Assembly (NCBI GenBank): GCA_015056155.1
Contig: SVGU01000008.1
Location: forward strand, 1 to 53,439
DNA: 53,439 nucleotides
Reading direction: 5' to 3'
Origin: Clostridiales bacterium
GTDB lineage: Bacteria > Bacillota > Clostridia > Christensenellales > Aristaeellaceae
The notes under the pieces: generated by a model
What the model saw: only the letters and a program-made list of their open reading frames with translations
The model's database searches: none
What the model was told of the DNA's origin: nothing
In this document: positions 31,151-40,300 of the stretch, piece after piece
Layout of the letters: each line of letters opens with the position of its first letter
Numbering within the stretch: position 1 is the first letter of the stretch
Program-made: the position numbers and the translations under genes

Positions 31151-31854
31151 ATTTCGCCAGTGCATTTACGCCTGCCCGCCTGGAGGAGGCGCTGGAGGTC
31201 ATCCAGACCAAGTTCCTCTTCGCCGCGTGGGAAACGCTGTATGCGACGATCCTCGCGACCCTGTTTGCCATCATCATCGGCCTGCCGCTGGGCATGGTGC
31301 TCGTCGCCGGCGACGCCAAGGGCATCCGCCCCCTGCCGCCCCTGCTGATGAAGCTGCTCAACGTCATCATCAACCTCCTGCGTTCCGTTCCCTTCATCAT
31401 CCTGATGGTCATGGTCATCCCGCTGACCCGCCTGATCGTGGGCACCTCGGTCGGCACGGTGGCGTCCATCGTCCCGCTGGTCATCGCGGCGTTCCCCTTT
31501 GTGGCGCGTCTGGTGGAGGGCAGCCTGCGCGAGGTGAACCCGAACATCATCGAGACGGCGCAGTCCATGGGCGCGACGCCCCTGCAGATCCTGCTGCGGG
31601 TGATGCTGCCCGAAAGCGTGCCGAGCCTGATCAGCAACTTCACCCTGGCCATCACCACCATCATGGGCTACACGGCCATGTCCGGCGCAGTCGGCGGCGG
31701 CGGCCTGGGCATGATCGCCATCACCTACGGCTACAACCGCTACCGCTATGCGGTGCTGTACGCGGCGGTCATCGTGCTGGTGATCATCGTGCAGGTGATC
31801 CAGTCCTTCGGTACCTGGCTGGCCAAGAAGAGCGATAAGCGCCTCAAAAAGTGA
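31147..31854 (+). CDS. metI: Methionine ABC transporter permease
   Basis: 235 residues, five membrane helices as in MetI. The coupling motif that contacts the ATPase reads EVNPNIIETAQSMGATPLQIL, followed by VMLPESVPSLISNFTLAITTIMGYTAMSGAVGGGGLG, which is characteristic of this permease family. Two subunits form the channel. Coupled to metN by ATGA; a bidirectional terminator follows. Confidence 0.95.
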   Translation: MNFASAFTPARLEEALEVIQTKFLFAAWETLYATILATLFAIIIGLPLGMVLVAGDAKGIRPLPPLLMKLLNVIINLLRSVPFIILMVMVIPLTRLIVGTSVGTVASIVPLVIAAFPFVARLVEGSLREVNPNIIETAQSMGATPLQILLRVMLPESVPSLISNFTLAITTIMGYTAMSGAVGGGGLGMIAITYGYNRYRYAVLYAAVIVLVIIVQVIQSFGTWLAKKSDKRLKK

Positions 31855-31862
31855 TACAGGAA

Positions 31863-31895
31863 AAGCCCGTGCGGAGTGTGACTCGGCACGGGCTT
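31863..31895. terminator. Bidirectional terminator after metI
   Basis: AAGCCCGTGC / GCACGGGCTT (10 bp) lies between the convergent metI and XRE genes. The minus-strand reading ends in CTTTTCC; the plus-strand tail (GCCTCATTT) is weaker. Confidence 0.7.
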
Positions 31896-31898
31896 GCC

Positions 31899-32411
31899 TC
31901 ATTTATCCAGCATGTCGTCGTAGAGGTGGTGCTCGACATAATCATCGCGGCGGTTGCGCAGCAGGACGGCCAGCCCGACCGCCACCAGCGCAGCGATGGC
32001 TACCAGGTCGATCCGCTCAAACCGGGCGGCGAGCAGCTGGCACGCGACCGTCAGGAGGATCAGCAGCCCCCACGTCCAGCGATGCTCCTTCTGCCACTTG
32101 TCCGTCCAGAAATGTCTGCGCTCGCTGAGCTGGAAGACCTCCTGCTCCTTCAGGGCGGCGGCGAGGTTCTCCTCGGCTGCCTGGGGTAAGGTTTCGGGAG
32201 AGAGGCGTTCGCCGGCGACCAGCTCGTTCATGCTCAGGCCGTACAGCTCCGACAGCGCCAGCAGCATATCCACCGGCGGCATGTACGTGCCGGTCTCCCA
32301 CCGGGAAACGGTCTTGCCGCTCACGTGCAGCTTTTCGCCCAGCTGCTCCTGGGTCAGCCCCTGCTCGCGGCGCAGCTCCTGCAGGAAGGCGCCCATCCTC
32401 GTCATGTCCAT
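31899..32411 (-). CDS. XRE-family regulator with C-terminal membrane segments
   Basis: 170 residues. The helix-turn-helix (about 6-65) reads MGAFLQELRREQGLTQEQLGE and VSGKTVSRWETGTYMPPVDML. A linker is followed by two membrane helices (about 112-150: WGLLILLTVACQLLAA and IDLVAIAALVAVGLAVLL) and a short charged tail. Such membrane-bound XRE proteins are common in Clostridia and their signal is unknown. AAGGAG lies eight bases before the start. A perfect 12-bp palindrome overlapping its -35 suggests autoregulation. Confidence 0.85.
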   Translation of the reverse strand: MDMTRMGAFLQELRREQGLTQEQLGEKLHVSGKTVSRWETGTYMPPVDMLLALSELYGLSMNELVAGERLSPETLPQAAEENLAAALKEQEVFQLSERRHFWTDKWQKEHRWTWGLLILLTVACQLLAARFERIDLVAIAALVAVGLAVLLRNRRDDYVEHHLYDDMLDK

Positions 32412-32445
32412 CGTGTCAGCTCCTTTTTTCTTTTGAGGCACGCTT

Positions 32446-32475
32446 ATTATAGCATTTTCCCGCTGGACATGTCCA
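32446..32475 (-). promoter_or_regulatory. Promoter and palindromic operator of the XRE gene
   Basis: On the minus strand TGGACA (32475-32470), an 18-base spacer and TATAAT (32451-32446) preceded by TGC. TGGACATGTCCA (32464-32475) is a perfect 12-bp palindrome covering the -35, a likely binding site for the encoded regulator. Confidence 0.65.
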
Positions 32476-32523
32476 CCCCATAAACAGCGAATGCGGGAAA
32501 TGTTACAAATCGGCCTGTTCCCC

Positions 32524-32552
32524 TTCACAGGGGCGGCGGGATGTGCTATCAT
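32524..32552 (+). promoter_or_regulatory. Promoter of uvrB
   Basis: TTCACA (32524-32529), 17 bases, then TATCAT (32547-32552) preceded by TGC. No convincing LexA box was found around it. Confidence 0.55.
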
Positions 32553-32594
32553 AACAGGAACGGACATTCTAATGTATGTAAGGAGGTGCACGCC

Positions 32595-34622
32595 GTGAGC
32601 GAGCTGACAGGAAAATTCGTGCTCAAGGCGCCCTACAAGCCCTCGGGCGACCAGCCGCAGGCGATCGAAGCCCTCGCGCAGGGTGTGAAGGAGGGGCTGG
32701 ATGCGCAGGTGCTGCTGGGCGTGACGGGCTCGGGCAAGACATTCACCATGGCGTCGGTGATCGAGAAGGTGCAGATGCCCACGCTGGTCATTGCCCACAA
32801 CAAGACCCTCGCGGCGCAGCTCTGCTCGGAACTGAAGGCCTTCTTCCCGGACAGCCGGGTGGAGTATTTCGTTTCCTATTATGATTATTACCAGCCGGAG
32901 GCGTACATCGCCTCCTCGGACACCTACATTGAGAAGGATGCGTCGATCAACGAGGAGATCGACCGCCTGCGCCACAGCGCGACGGCAGCCCTGCGGGAGC
33001 GTAATGACGTGATCATCGTCGCGTCGGTGTCCTGCATCTACTCCATGGGCGACCCCAGCGAATACGAGGGGCAGATGATCAGCCTGCGCCCCGGCATGGC
33101 GATGGACCGGGACGAGCTGCTGCGGCAGCTGATCGACATCCAGTACCTGCGCAACGACATCGAGTTTGCGCGCGGCTCATTCCGCGTGCGCGGCGATGTG
33201 GTGGAGATCATTCCCGCGGCGATGAACGAGCACGGACTGCGCATCGAGTTCTTCGGGGACGAGATCGACCGGATCAGCGAGATCGACGTCACCAGCGGGC
33301 ATGTCCTCAATCAGCTTGAGCACGCGGCGGTGTTCCCCGCGACCCATTACGCGACGGACAAGAGCCACCTGGACGAGGACATCGCGGTCATCGAAAAGGA
33401 CCTGCAGGACCAAATCGACCGCTTCACCCAGGAGGGAAAGCTGCTGGAGGCGGAGCGCATCGCCCAGCGGACGAATTACGATATCGAGATGATGCGCGAG
33501 ATCGGCTATTGCTCGGGCATCGAGAACTATTCCCGGTATTTCGACGGCCGCAAGCCCGGCGACGCGCCTTACTCCCTGCTGGACTATTTCCCCAGGGGGT
33601 TCCTGTGCATCATCGACGAGAGCCACGTCACCGTGCCGCAGATCCGCGCGATGTACAACGGCGACCGCGCGCGCAAGGAGCAGCTGGTGGAGTACGGCTT
33701 CCGCCTGCCCAGCGCGTTTGACAACCGGCCGCTGCTCTTCTCCGAGTTTGAGGAGCGCATCGGGCAGACGATCTACGTCAGCGCGACCCCCGGTCCCTAC
33801 GAGCTGGGGCGGACGCAGCAGACGGTGGAGCAGATCATCCGTCCCACGGGTCTGCTGGATCCGAAGATCACCGTTCGTCCGGCGACCGGGCAGGTGGACG
33901 ACCTTGTCAGCGAGATCGGGCAGGTCGTACAGAAGAAGCAGCGCGTGCTGGTCACGACGCTGACCAAGCGCATGGCGGAGTCCCTGACGGAGTACCTGCG
34001 GGGGATGGAGATGCGCGTGCGGTACCTGCATTCGGACGTGACGACGATGGAGCGCATGGAGCTGATCCGTGGGCTCCGGCTGGGCGAATACGATATTCTC
34101 GTGGGCATCAACCTCCTGCGCGAGGGCCTCGACCTGCCGGAGGTGAGCCTGGTGGCGATCCTCGATGCGGACAAGGAGGGCTTCCTGCGCTCGGAAACGT
34201 CGCTGGTGCAGACCATCGGCCGCGCGGCGCGAAATGTGGATGGCCGCGTGATCATGTATGCGGATGTGATGACCGACAGCATGATGCGCGCGATCTCCGA
34301 AACGGAGCGCCGCCGCGCCATCCAGCAGGCCTACAACGAGGCAAACGGCATCACCCCGGAGAGCGTGCGCAACGCGGTGCACCAGGTGCTGGAGATCACC
34401 CGCAAGGTTGAGGAAGCCGCGCCTGCCGCGATGACGGAGGACGAGGTGGCGGCGCTGGTCAAGCAGCTGGAGGAGCAGATGATCGCTGCGGCGCGGGAGC
34501 TGGACTTCGAGCGCGCGGCGAAGCTGCGTGACCAGATGCTGGCGCTGCGGGGTGAGAAGCCTCCGGAGGACGGCGTGCAGAAGAAGCGCCGCCGCACCCG
34601 CGAAAGCACCCGGCATCACTGA
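32595..34622 (+). CDS. uvrB: Excinuclease ABC subunit B
   Basis: 675 residues, normal length. Walker A is in [13 protein letters not shown]; the beta-hairpin that inserts into DNA is around [20 protein letters not shown]; the Walker B region is [14 protein letters not shown]; helicase motifs V-VI are [19 protein letters not shown] and [21 protein letters not shown]-terminal UVR motif ([13 protein letters not shown]) binds UvrC. UvrB verifies damage in nucleotide excision repair. The start was set at GTG because AGGAGGTG lies six bases upstream. uvrA and uvrC are not in the window. Confidence 0.98.
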   Translation: MSELTGKFVLKAPYKPSGDQPQAIEALAQGVKEGLDAQVLLGVTGSGKTFTMASVIEKVQMPTLVIAHNKTLAAQLCSELKAFFPDSRVEYFVSYYDYYQPEAYIASSDTYIEKDASINEEIDRLRHSATAALRERNDVIIVASVSCIYSMGDPSEYEGQMISLRPGMAMDRDELLRQLIDIQYLRNDIEFARGSFRVRGDVVEIIPAAMNEHGLRIEFFGDEIDRISEIDVTSGHVLNQLEHAAVFPATHYATDKSHLDEDIAVIEKDLQDQIDRFTQEGKLLEAERIAQRTNYDIEMMREIGYCSGIENYSRYFDGRKPGDAPYSLLDYFPRGFLCIIDESHVTVPQIRAMYNGDRARKEQLVEYGFRLPSAFDNRPLLFSEFEERIGQTIYVSATPGPYELGRTQQTVEQIIRPTGLLDPKITVRPATGQVDDLVSEIGQVVQKKQRVLVTTLTKRMAESLTEYLRGMEMRVRYLHSDVTTMERMELIRGLRLGEYDILVGINLLREGLDLPEVSLVAILDADKEGFLRSETSLVQTIGRAARNVDGRVIMYADVMTDSMMRAISETERRRAIQQAYNEANGITPESVRNAVHQVLEITRKVEEAAPAAMTEDEVAALVKQLEEQMIAAARELDFERAAKLRDQMLALRGEKPPEDGVQKKRRRTRESTRHH

Positions 34623-34675
34623 TCGCACATGACGGGCGGTCCATATCAATCAACTTGAACGGGAGGTTCCTGTCC

Positions 34676-34816
34676 ATGCATGACCAGAATCCCGGATGGA
34701 GCTGGCTGGCGCTGCTGCTGCCGGCGGCCGCGCTGCTGCTTGCGGGCTGCATCCTGGCGGTGGAAGAGATCCATGACGCAGTGTTTGCGCTGCTGAAGCT
34801 GGTGGTGATCCGATGA
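34676..34816 (+). CDS. 46-residue membrane peptide, possibly a small lipoprotein
   Basis: Begins MHDQNPGWSWLALLLPAAALL and continues into LLAGCILAV, so it has one hydrophobic segment and a lipobox-like LAGC, then a short amphipathic tail ending KLVVIR. GGGAGG lies nine bases before the ATG and the stop overlaps the next start by ATGA, which argues that it is translated. There are no basic residues before the hydrophobic stretch, so lipid modification is uncertain. Function unknown. Confidence 0.6.
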   Translation: MHDQNPGWSWLALLLPAAALLLAGCILAVEEIHDAVFALLKLVVIR

Positions 34817-35649
34817 AGGCAGTGTGCAGGTATCTGGCGGCGCTGATGGCGGCGCTGCTGCTGGTGACGGCTGCGGCTGCGGGGCTCGCGGCGTTCATGA
34901 CCACGGGCGTTTTCCTGCGGGAGGTTTCGGGCACAACGGCGCTCACGGCGCAGCAGCAGGCGCGCATCGACGCTGCGGCGGACGCCCTGACGGAAACGTG
35001 GGGATTATCGGCGGATACGCTGCGGTCCTGGACGGACGGCGCGGCGGAGAAGCAGGCGGCTGCAATGGCCGCATGGTGGCAGGAACTCTGGCATTCACCG
35101 GAAGCGGACGGGTACATGCCCGCCTTCCTGGACGCAGCGGCGGAGCGGGAGCTGATCGCGGCGATCATGCAGGACGAGGGCTTCCGCGCATTGACGGCAG
35201 AAAGCCAGCGCCGCGCCATCGCCCGGGATGAGATCGCCTACGCGCTGGATGAGGCGGTCTGCGAGGCAGTCACGCCGCTGCGGCGCAGCATCGTGGATGC
35301 GGCGGTATCGGTGGCTGCGGAGCGGCTCGACCTGCCGCTGATCCGGCGGATGGTGCTGCTCGGCGCGGCGGTGCTGGCGGTGATCGGGCTGGCGCTGCTC
35401 GTTCCGGCGCACCGGCTGGCGGGGAGTGCGCTGCTGACCGCCGGGAGCCTGATGGCGCTGTGTGCGGCACCGGTCTGGCTGCTGGACATTCCCGGCATGC
35501 TGGCGCAGCTCAGCGAGATCGCCGCGATGCAGGGGCGCAATGCCCTGGCGGTGCTGGGGATCCTCTGGCTGGGCGCGGCGGCGGTGCTGATGGCGCTGGG
35601 CACGGTCATCATCTGCGTCAAGCGCGCGATAAGGGGGAGCAAATGTTGA
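34813..35649 (+). CDS. Membrane protein of unknown function
   Basis: 278 residues. One N-terminal helix or signal anchor (about 8-30) is followed by an outer region (about 31-180) rich in Ala and Glu with a helical character (VSGTTALTAQQQARIDAAAD ... RRSIVDAAVSVAAERLDL). Three membrane helices follow (about 183-275). I do not recognise the family. It lies between the 46-residue peptide and a metallophosphoesterase in a tightly overlapping operon (ATGA upstream, seven-base overlap downstream), so the three may act together at the membrane. Confidence 0.75.
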   Translation: MKAVCRYLAALMAALLLVTAAAAGLAAFMTTGVFLREVSGTTALTAQQQARIDAAADALTETWGLSADTLRSWTDGAAEKQAAAMAAWWQELWHSPEADGYMPAFLDAAAERELIAAIMQDEGFRALTAESQRRAIARDEIAYALDEAVCEAVTPLRRSIVDAAVSVAAERLDLPLIRRMVLLGAAVLAVIGLALLVPAHRLAGSALLTAGSLMALCAAPVWLLDIPGMLAQLSEIAAMQGRNALAVLGILWLGAAAVLMALGTVIICVKRAIRGSKC

Positions 35650-36395
35650 TCCTGAGAATGATCAAGCAGTGGAATCTGACGCACCTGAAGCGGGAGATCA
35701 ATGAGATCACCGTCCGGTCGAGCCGGATTCATGCGCCGCTGAAGCTGGCGGTGGTGGCGGATCTGCACGACGGTCCTTTCGAGGATGTGCTGCTGGCGCT
35801 GGCGCAGTGTGACGCGATCCTGATCGTGGGCGACCTGATCGACCGTCACAGCGGCAGGTATGAGCGGGGCGTGCGATTCCTGCAGCAGGCGCCGGAGATT
35901 GCGCCGACCTTTTACAGCATCGGCAACCACGAATGGAAGCACCCGAAGTACAGCGAATACTGGCCTCTGGTGGAAAAAAGCGCCGTGACAGTGCTGGACG
36001 ACCGGTATGTGCGCTTCGGCGGCATCGTGCTGGGCGGTCTGTCCTCCCGGCCGGACTGGCAGAAGGAGCGCCTGTTCCTGGCGGACATGGCGAAGCAGGA
36101 GGAATTCCGCCTGCTCATGTGCCATCACCCGGAGCATTTCCGGCAGGTGGTGAAGCCGCACGAGATCGACCTGACGCTGTCCGGGCATGCCCACGGCGGA
36201 CAGGTGCGGCTGGGAAAACAGGGGCTGTATTCGCCCGGACAGGGGCTGCTGCCCGCGCTGACCAGCGGGTTTTACGAGGAGGGGCGGCTGCTGGTGTCCC
36301 GCGGCATGACCAATGCGACGTGGGCGCCGAGGATCAACTGCTCCTGTGAACTGATGATTCTGCATCTGGAGGGCGAAGATGGACAATGCGCTTGA
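35643..36395 (+). CDS. Calcineurin-like metallophosphoesterase, YkuE type
   Basis: 250 residues. Metal-binding motifs in order: ADLHDG (D-x-H), VGDLIDRHSG, IGNHEWK, CHHPEHF and the closing GHAHGGQVRLG. This is the YkuE/LpxH-like group; YkuE is a wall- or membrane-linked phosphoesterase and LpxH cleaves UDP-diacylglucosamine. Substrate unknown. No signal peptide. The start overlaps the previous stop by seven bases; an ATG 15 bases later is also possible. It overlaps the next gene by 17 bases. Confidence 0.9.
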   Translation: MLILRMIKQWNLTHLKREINEITVRSSRIHAPLKLAVVADLHDGPFEDVLLALAQCDAILIVGDLIDRHSGRYERGVRFLQQAPEIAPTFYSIGNHEWKHPKYSEYWPLVEKSAVTVLDDRYVRFGGIVLGGLSSRPDWQKERLFLADMAKQEEFRLLMCHHPEHFRQVVKPHEIDLTLSGHAHGGQVRLGKQGLYSPGQGLLPALTSGFYEEGRLLVSRGMTNATWAPRINCSCELMILHLEGEDGQCA

Positions 36396-37155
36396 CAATA
36401 TCCTGCGGCGCGCTGCGAAGCTGATGCTGGATTTTGAGAACCCGCAGGTCTATGCCAAGGGCGGCCATGCGGACTTTGTGACCGAGGCGGACGTGGCGGT
36501 GCAGACCTTCCTGCTGGAGGAGCTGGCCAGGGCATATCCCGGCGCGGCGTTCTTCGCCGAGGAAAAGGAGGGTAATGTCCTCACCGACAGGCTGACGTTC
36601 ATCATCGACCCGATCGACGGAACGACCAATTATTTCCGCCGCCGCCGCTGTTCCGCGATCTCCATCGGCGCGGTGGAGAACCGGAAGCCGGTTTTCGGCG
36701 CGATCTACGATCCGTACCGGGACGAAATGTACCATGCGGAGCGCGGCAACGGCGCATGGTGCGGGACGGAGCGGCTGCATGTGGCAGACGCGCCCTTTGA
36801 GCGGGCGGTCGTGGGTTTCGGCACGGCGCCGTATTACCGCGAGCTGTTCGAGCTGACCGGGCGGACGATGGCGCGGATTCTGCCGCAGATCGCGGATTTC
36901 CGCCGGACCGGCAGCGCGTGCATCGACCTGTGCGACGTGGCTGCGGGTCGCAGCGACGGTCACTTCGAGTGGCGGCTGCAGCCGTGGGACTACTGTGCGG
37001 CGACGCTGTTGGTGGAGGAGGCGGGCGGCAAATGCGGCGGCATCCTCGGCGGCGAGGTCGTCTATGACCGCGCGATGCCCCACCTGGCAGCCAGCGCACG
37101 GATTTACGATCAGCTGCAGCAGGCCCTGCAGGCCGTCTGGCAGGAAATGAACTGA
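36379..37155 (+). CDS. Inositol monophosphatase family protein
   Basis: 258 residues. The metal and phosphate motifs are all present: DFVTEADVAVQ, FAEEKEG (Glu ligands), IIDPIDGTTNYFRR and, near the C-terminus, EWRLQPWDYCAATLLVEEAGG. Members remove phosphate from inositol phosphates, fructose 1,6-bisphosphate or 3'-phosphoadenosine phosphate (CysQ type). The exact substrate is not decidable here. Last gene of the run starting at uvrB or the 46-residue peptide; a terminator follows. Confidence 0.92.
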   Translation: MDNALDNILRRAAKLMLDFENPQVYAKGGHADFVTEADVAVQTFLLEELARAYPGAAFFAEEKEGNVLTDRLTFIIDPIDGTTNYFRRRRCSAISIGAVENRKPVFGAIYDPYRDEMYHAERGNGAWCGTERLHVADAPFERAVVGFGTAPYYRELFELTGRTMARILPQIADFRRTGSACIDLCDVAAGRSDGHFEWRLQPWDYCAATLLVEEAGGKCGGILGGEVVYDRAMPHLAASARIYDQLQQALQAVWQEMN

Positions 37156-37172
37156 AGCACAGGAATCGGGCG

Positions 37173-37213
37173 AAACCCTCCCGCTGCAGCGCATGCAGCA
37201 GGAGGGTTTTGTG
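37173..37213 (+). terminator. Intrinsic terminator after the inositol phosphatase gene
   Basis: AAACCCTCC / GGAGGGTTTT with an inner GCTGC / GCAGC stem, then TTGTGCTTTG. Confidence 0.85.
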
Positions 37214-37218
37214 CTTTG

Positions 37219-37247
37219 TTGCCAGAATGCGCAAATCATGGTATAAT
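37219..37247 (+). promoter_or_regulatory. Promoter of the giant repeat-protein gene
   Basis: TTGCCA (37219-37224), a 17-base spacer and a perfect TATAAT (37242-37247), about 85 bases before the start. Confidence 0.7.
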
Positions 37248-37332
37248 GACTGATAACGGAGAATGATGACCGCGTTGATACAATGGATACGGCGATACTG
37301 AAGCGATGTGCGTGCCGAACGGGGAGAAGTGT

Positions 37333-40300
37333 ATGAAACCGACGATGAAACGTGTGCTGAGTCTGACGCTGGCGATGCTGATGTGTCTGGGTGTGGTGCC
37401 GGAAATGGCGAAGATGCCGTGGCCGCTGCTTCTCCCGCAGGCGCAGGCCGAGGAAACGGCGGAGCGCAGAGTGCCCTCATGGGCTTATGAGCTGCCTCAG
37501 GAGCCTCTGGGAGACGAGCGCAGCAGCGGAGAATGGCGCTATGCCCTTCGCGCAGGGGATGGCTATGCGGTCATCACCGGCTATGACGGCAATTCAGCCA
37601 ACCTGGCGGCGCCTGCGAAGCTGGACGGTTACGATGTCGTCGGCATTGCGGACGGCGCGTTTTCCCATGCCGTCGCGGAGATCACGCTGCATGGCAACAT
37701 CCTGTACATGGGGGATTCGGCCTTCGGTGATGCGCAGCCGGTCATCCGTGCGCTCAACGGCAGCTACGCGCTCCTGTGGGCGGACAGCCACGGACTGCCC
37801 TGGCAGAACGTTTCGACGGGTGTGTTCATGCCCGATGTGGTGGACTTTTCCGATGCGCCCTCCGGCCGTGTGCGCCGCAGGGGCGACGCCTATGTGCAGC
37901 TGGGTCAGCTGGAGGCACAGCGTGTCCGGACGGGCAGCTTCATCTGGCTGACGGACGCCCGCGGCATCGTGTTTTACTACCGCATCACCGCGCTGACCCC
38001 GCAGGGAGAGACGGTGCTGGCCGCGGTGGAAGTGCCCGAGGTGGGCGATGTGGTGCGTGAGCTGTCGCTGACGCAGACGATTGATTTCACCGACGGTGAG
38101 TTTATCCCCGCTGAGGGTGCGGTGATGATCGACAGTCCGGCGGGGACGAAGGACCGGTCGACCAGTTCGGAGCCGATGGATGGCTGGACGGTGGACCTCA
38201 GCGGCGGCTTTGAGAAGGCGCTGGGCAAAAAAGGCTCGGATGAGCTGGAATGCCGTCTGGTTGCAAGCGCATCCGGTACCGCGCGCTACACCGTAGAAGT
38301 GCATAACGGCGTCCTGACGTACTATGAAACGACGGAAAACGAAGTCGTGAACGTTGACGCATCGATTGCGACCCGTTACGGTGTGCAGGGCGATGTGTGG
38401 AACAAGGCGTTTCTGTCGAAGGAGCTCCCTCTTGGCGATGTGATCATTATGACCGGATTCGCCAGCGTGACAATCGAGATCAATGTCGTTCTTGAGTTTG
38501 AGGCGCTGTTTTCCGTGAAGTATACAACGGTCAGCAGCACGACCAAGAACTATGATTTCAACAAAGAGGACTGGGTGATCACGGACAGATATGCAACTGT
38601 CAAGCCCGGCGACAACTGTACCTTTGACGCAGCGGCCACGGTGCGCGTGTATGTTGAAATCGAAGCGACGGTTGCTGTGTTCGCCATCGTGAAGATTCTG
38701 GAGATCAGCTTCTCGCTTGGCGGAGAAGCGGCATATTCAGCGAGCACGGCAAGAGCATTTCCATGTGAGCTGCTGGAGCTGCGCGTCTTTGCCCGCGTCA
38801 GCATCTCGGCAGGCGTATGGGTAGGCGAGAACAGCGTCGGCGCCAAGGCAAACCTGCTGAATGCGGATTTGCTGCCGAAGGATTGGCTGGTGCTTCGCTT
38901 CCACCTGCACACGGTTGAACCTGTTTTTCACAGGGCGGAGGATTGTCCCTTCAACAGCGTCTGCACGGTGAAATTCGAGCCGCGCAACGGTCAGAAGATC
39001 CCCAGCATTGAGGTGTACAGCGGTCTGCCCATCGGCAATAACCAGGTGCCGGAGATCAAGGAGAACGAATACACCGGCAAGTTCCTCGGCTGGTGCACTG
39101 AGTCTACCGGCGAGGGCGTCAACTGGGAGATCGGCAGCATCGACGGCGACATCGTCATGAACGACATGACCCTCTACGGCATCTGGGAGAAAACTGTGCC
39201 GGTAGAGTTTATTTCCTATGCAGACAAAACGCCGGATGTGCAGCACATCCCCGTGGGAGGCAAAGCTGTGGAACCGGCCGCGCCCCAGCGGGAGGGATAC
39301 ACCTTCCTGTACTGGTATGTGCAGGAGGACGGCGAGGACCGGCGCTGGTACTTCCGGGACTATGTGGTGCCGGAGGAGGGGCTGACGCTGCTGGCCAAGT
39401 GGCGCAACGACGAAACCGGCGAGGAGGTCGACGGCGACGGCACCACCTCCGTCATGACCATCGGCAGCGGCGCATCGGTTTCTACCTGGCAGGATACAGC
39501 GGAGTATTTCAAGTACAGCATCTTTACCGTTGACGGTAAACCGGAAGGCATCAATCTAACCGGTCTGACGGGTCTGGCGACCCATGTGCGGGTGCCTTCG
39601 CGCATGACGGTGGACGTTGATCCCAGCGCAGAGGTGGACCTGGAATCCCTGAAGGTTTACAGCATCTCCGGCGGCATATTCCAGGGAAACACGAACCTTG
39701 AAGCGGTTGATTTCGCGTATCAGGGCCAGATCTCCAGCCAAAGCTACATGTTCAGCGGCTGCACGAACCTGCGGTTTGTGGATCTGCGGGGCATTTCGAT
39801 GACCTCTGTGGCGAACAGCATGTTCCGTGGCTGTACATCGCTGGAGAAGGTCATCCTGCCCCCGGGGATCAAGACGATCGGGTCGAGCGCGTTCTATGGC
39901 TGTGCCTCTCTGGACAGCGTGAAGCTGCCGATGGGGATCTCGGAGGTCGGGAATTATGCATTCAGCGGATGCACTAACATAACGAAGGTGACGCTTTCAG
40001 ATAGTCTGAAAAGCATCGGTGTTTATGCTTTTCAAAGTTGTAAAAACCTGAGAGTACTTGATTTGGGCGATGGTGTGACGAGTATTGGTAACCATGCGTT
40101 CGTGGACTGTGTCAGCCTGGAAGAAATCTATCTGCCAGACAGTTACGCATCACACAACGGAACGACATCATATGGTCCGTTCACGGGTTGTATATCCGTG
40201 CGGAAACTGAGTATCGGCAGTAGTAACGGAATCATTTATCCCTATGATGTGAATATGGACAGCGAATGCCTGGAGGAAGTGATCGTTCGAGGGTCAGTAC

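Noticed and set aside
32500-32595. LexA (SOS) box upstream of uvrB
   Set aside because: Only partial GAAC / GTTC halves occur and their spacing does not fit the Gram-positive consensus.
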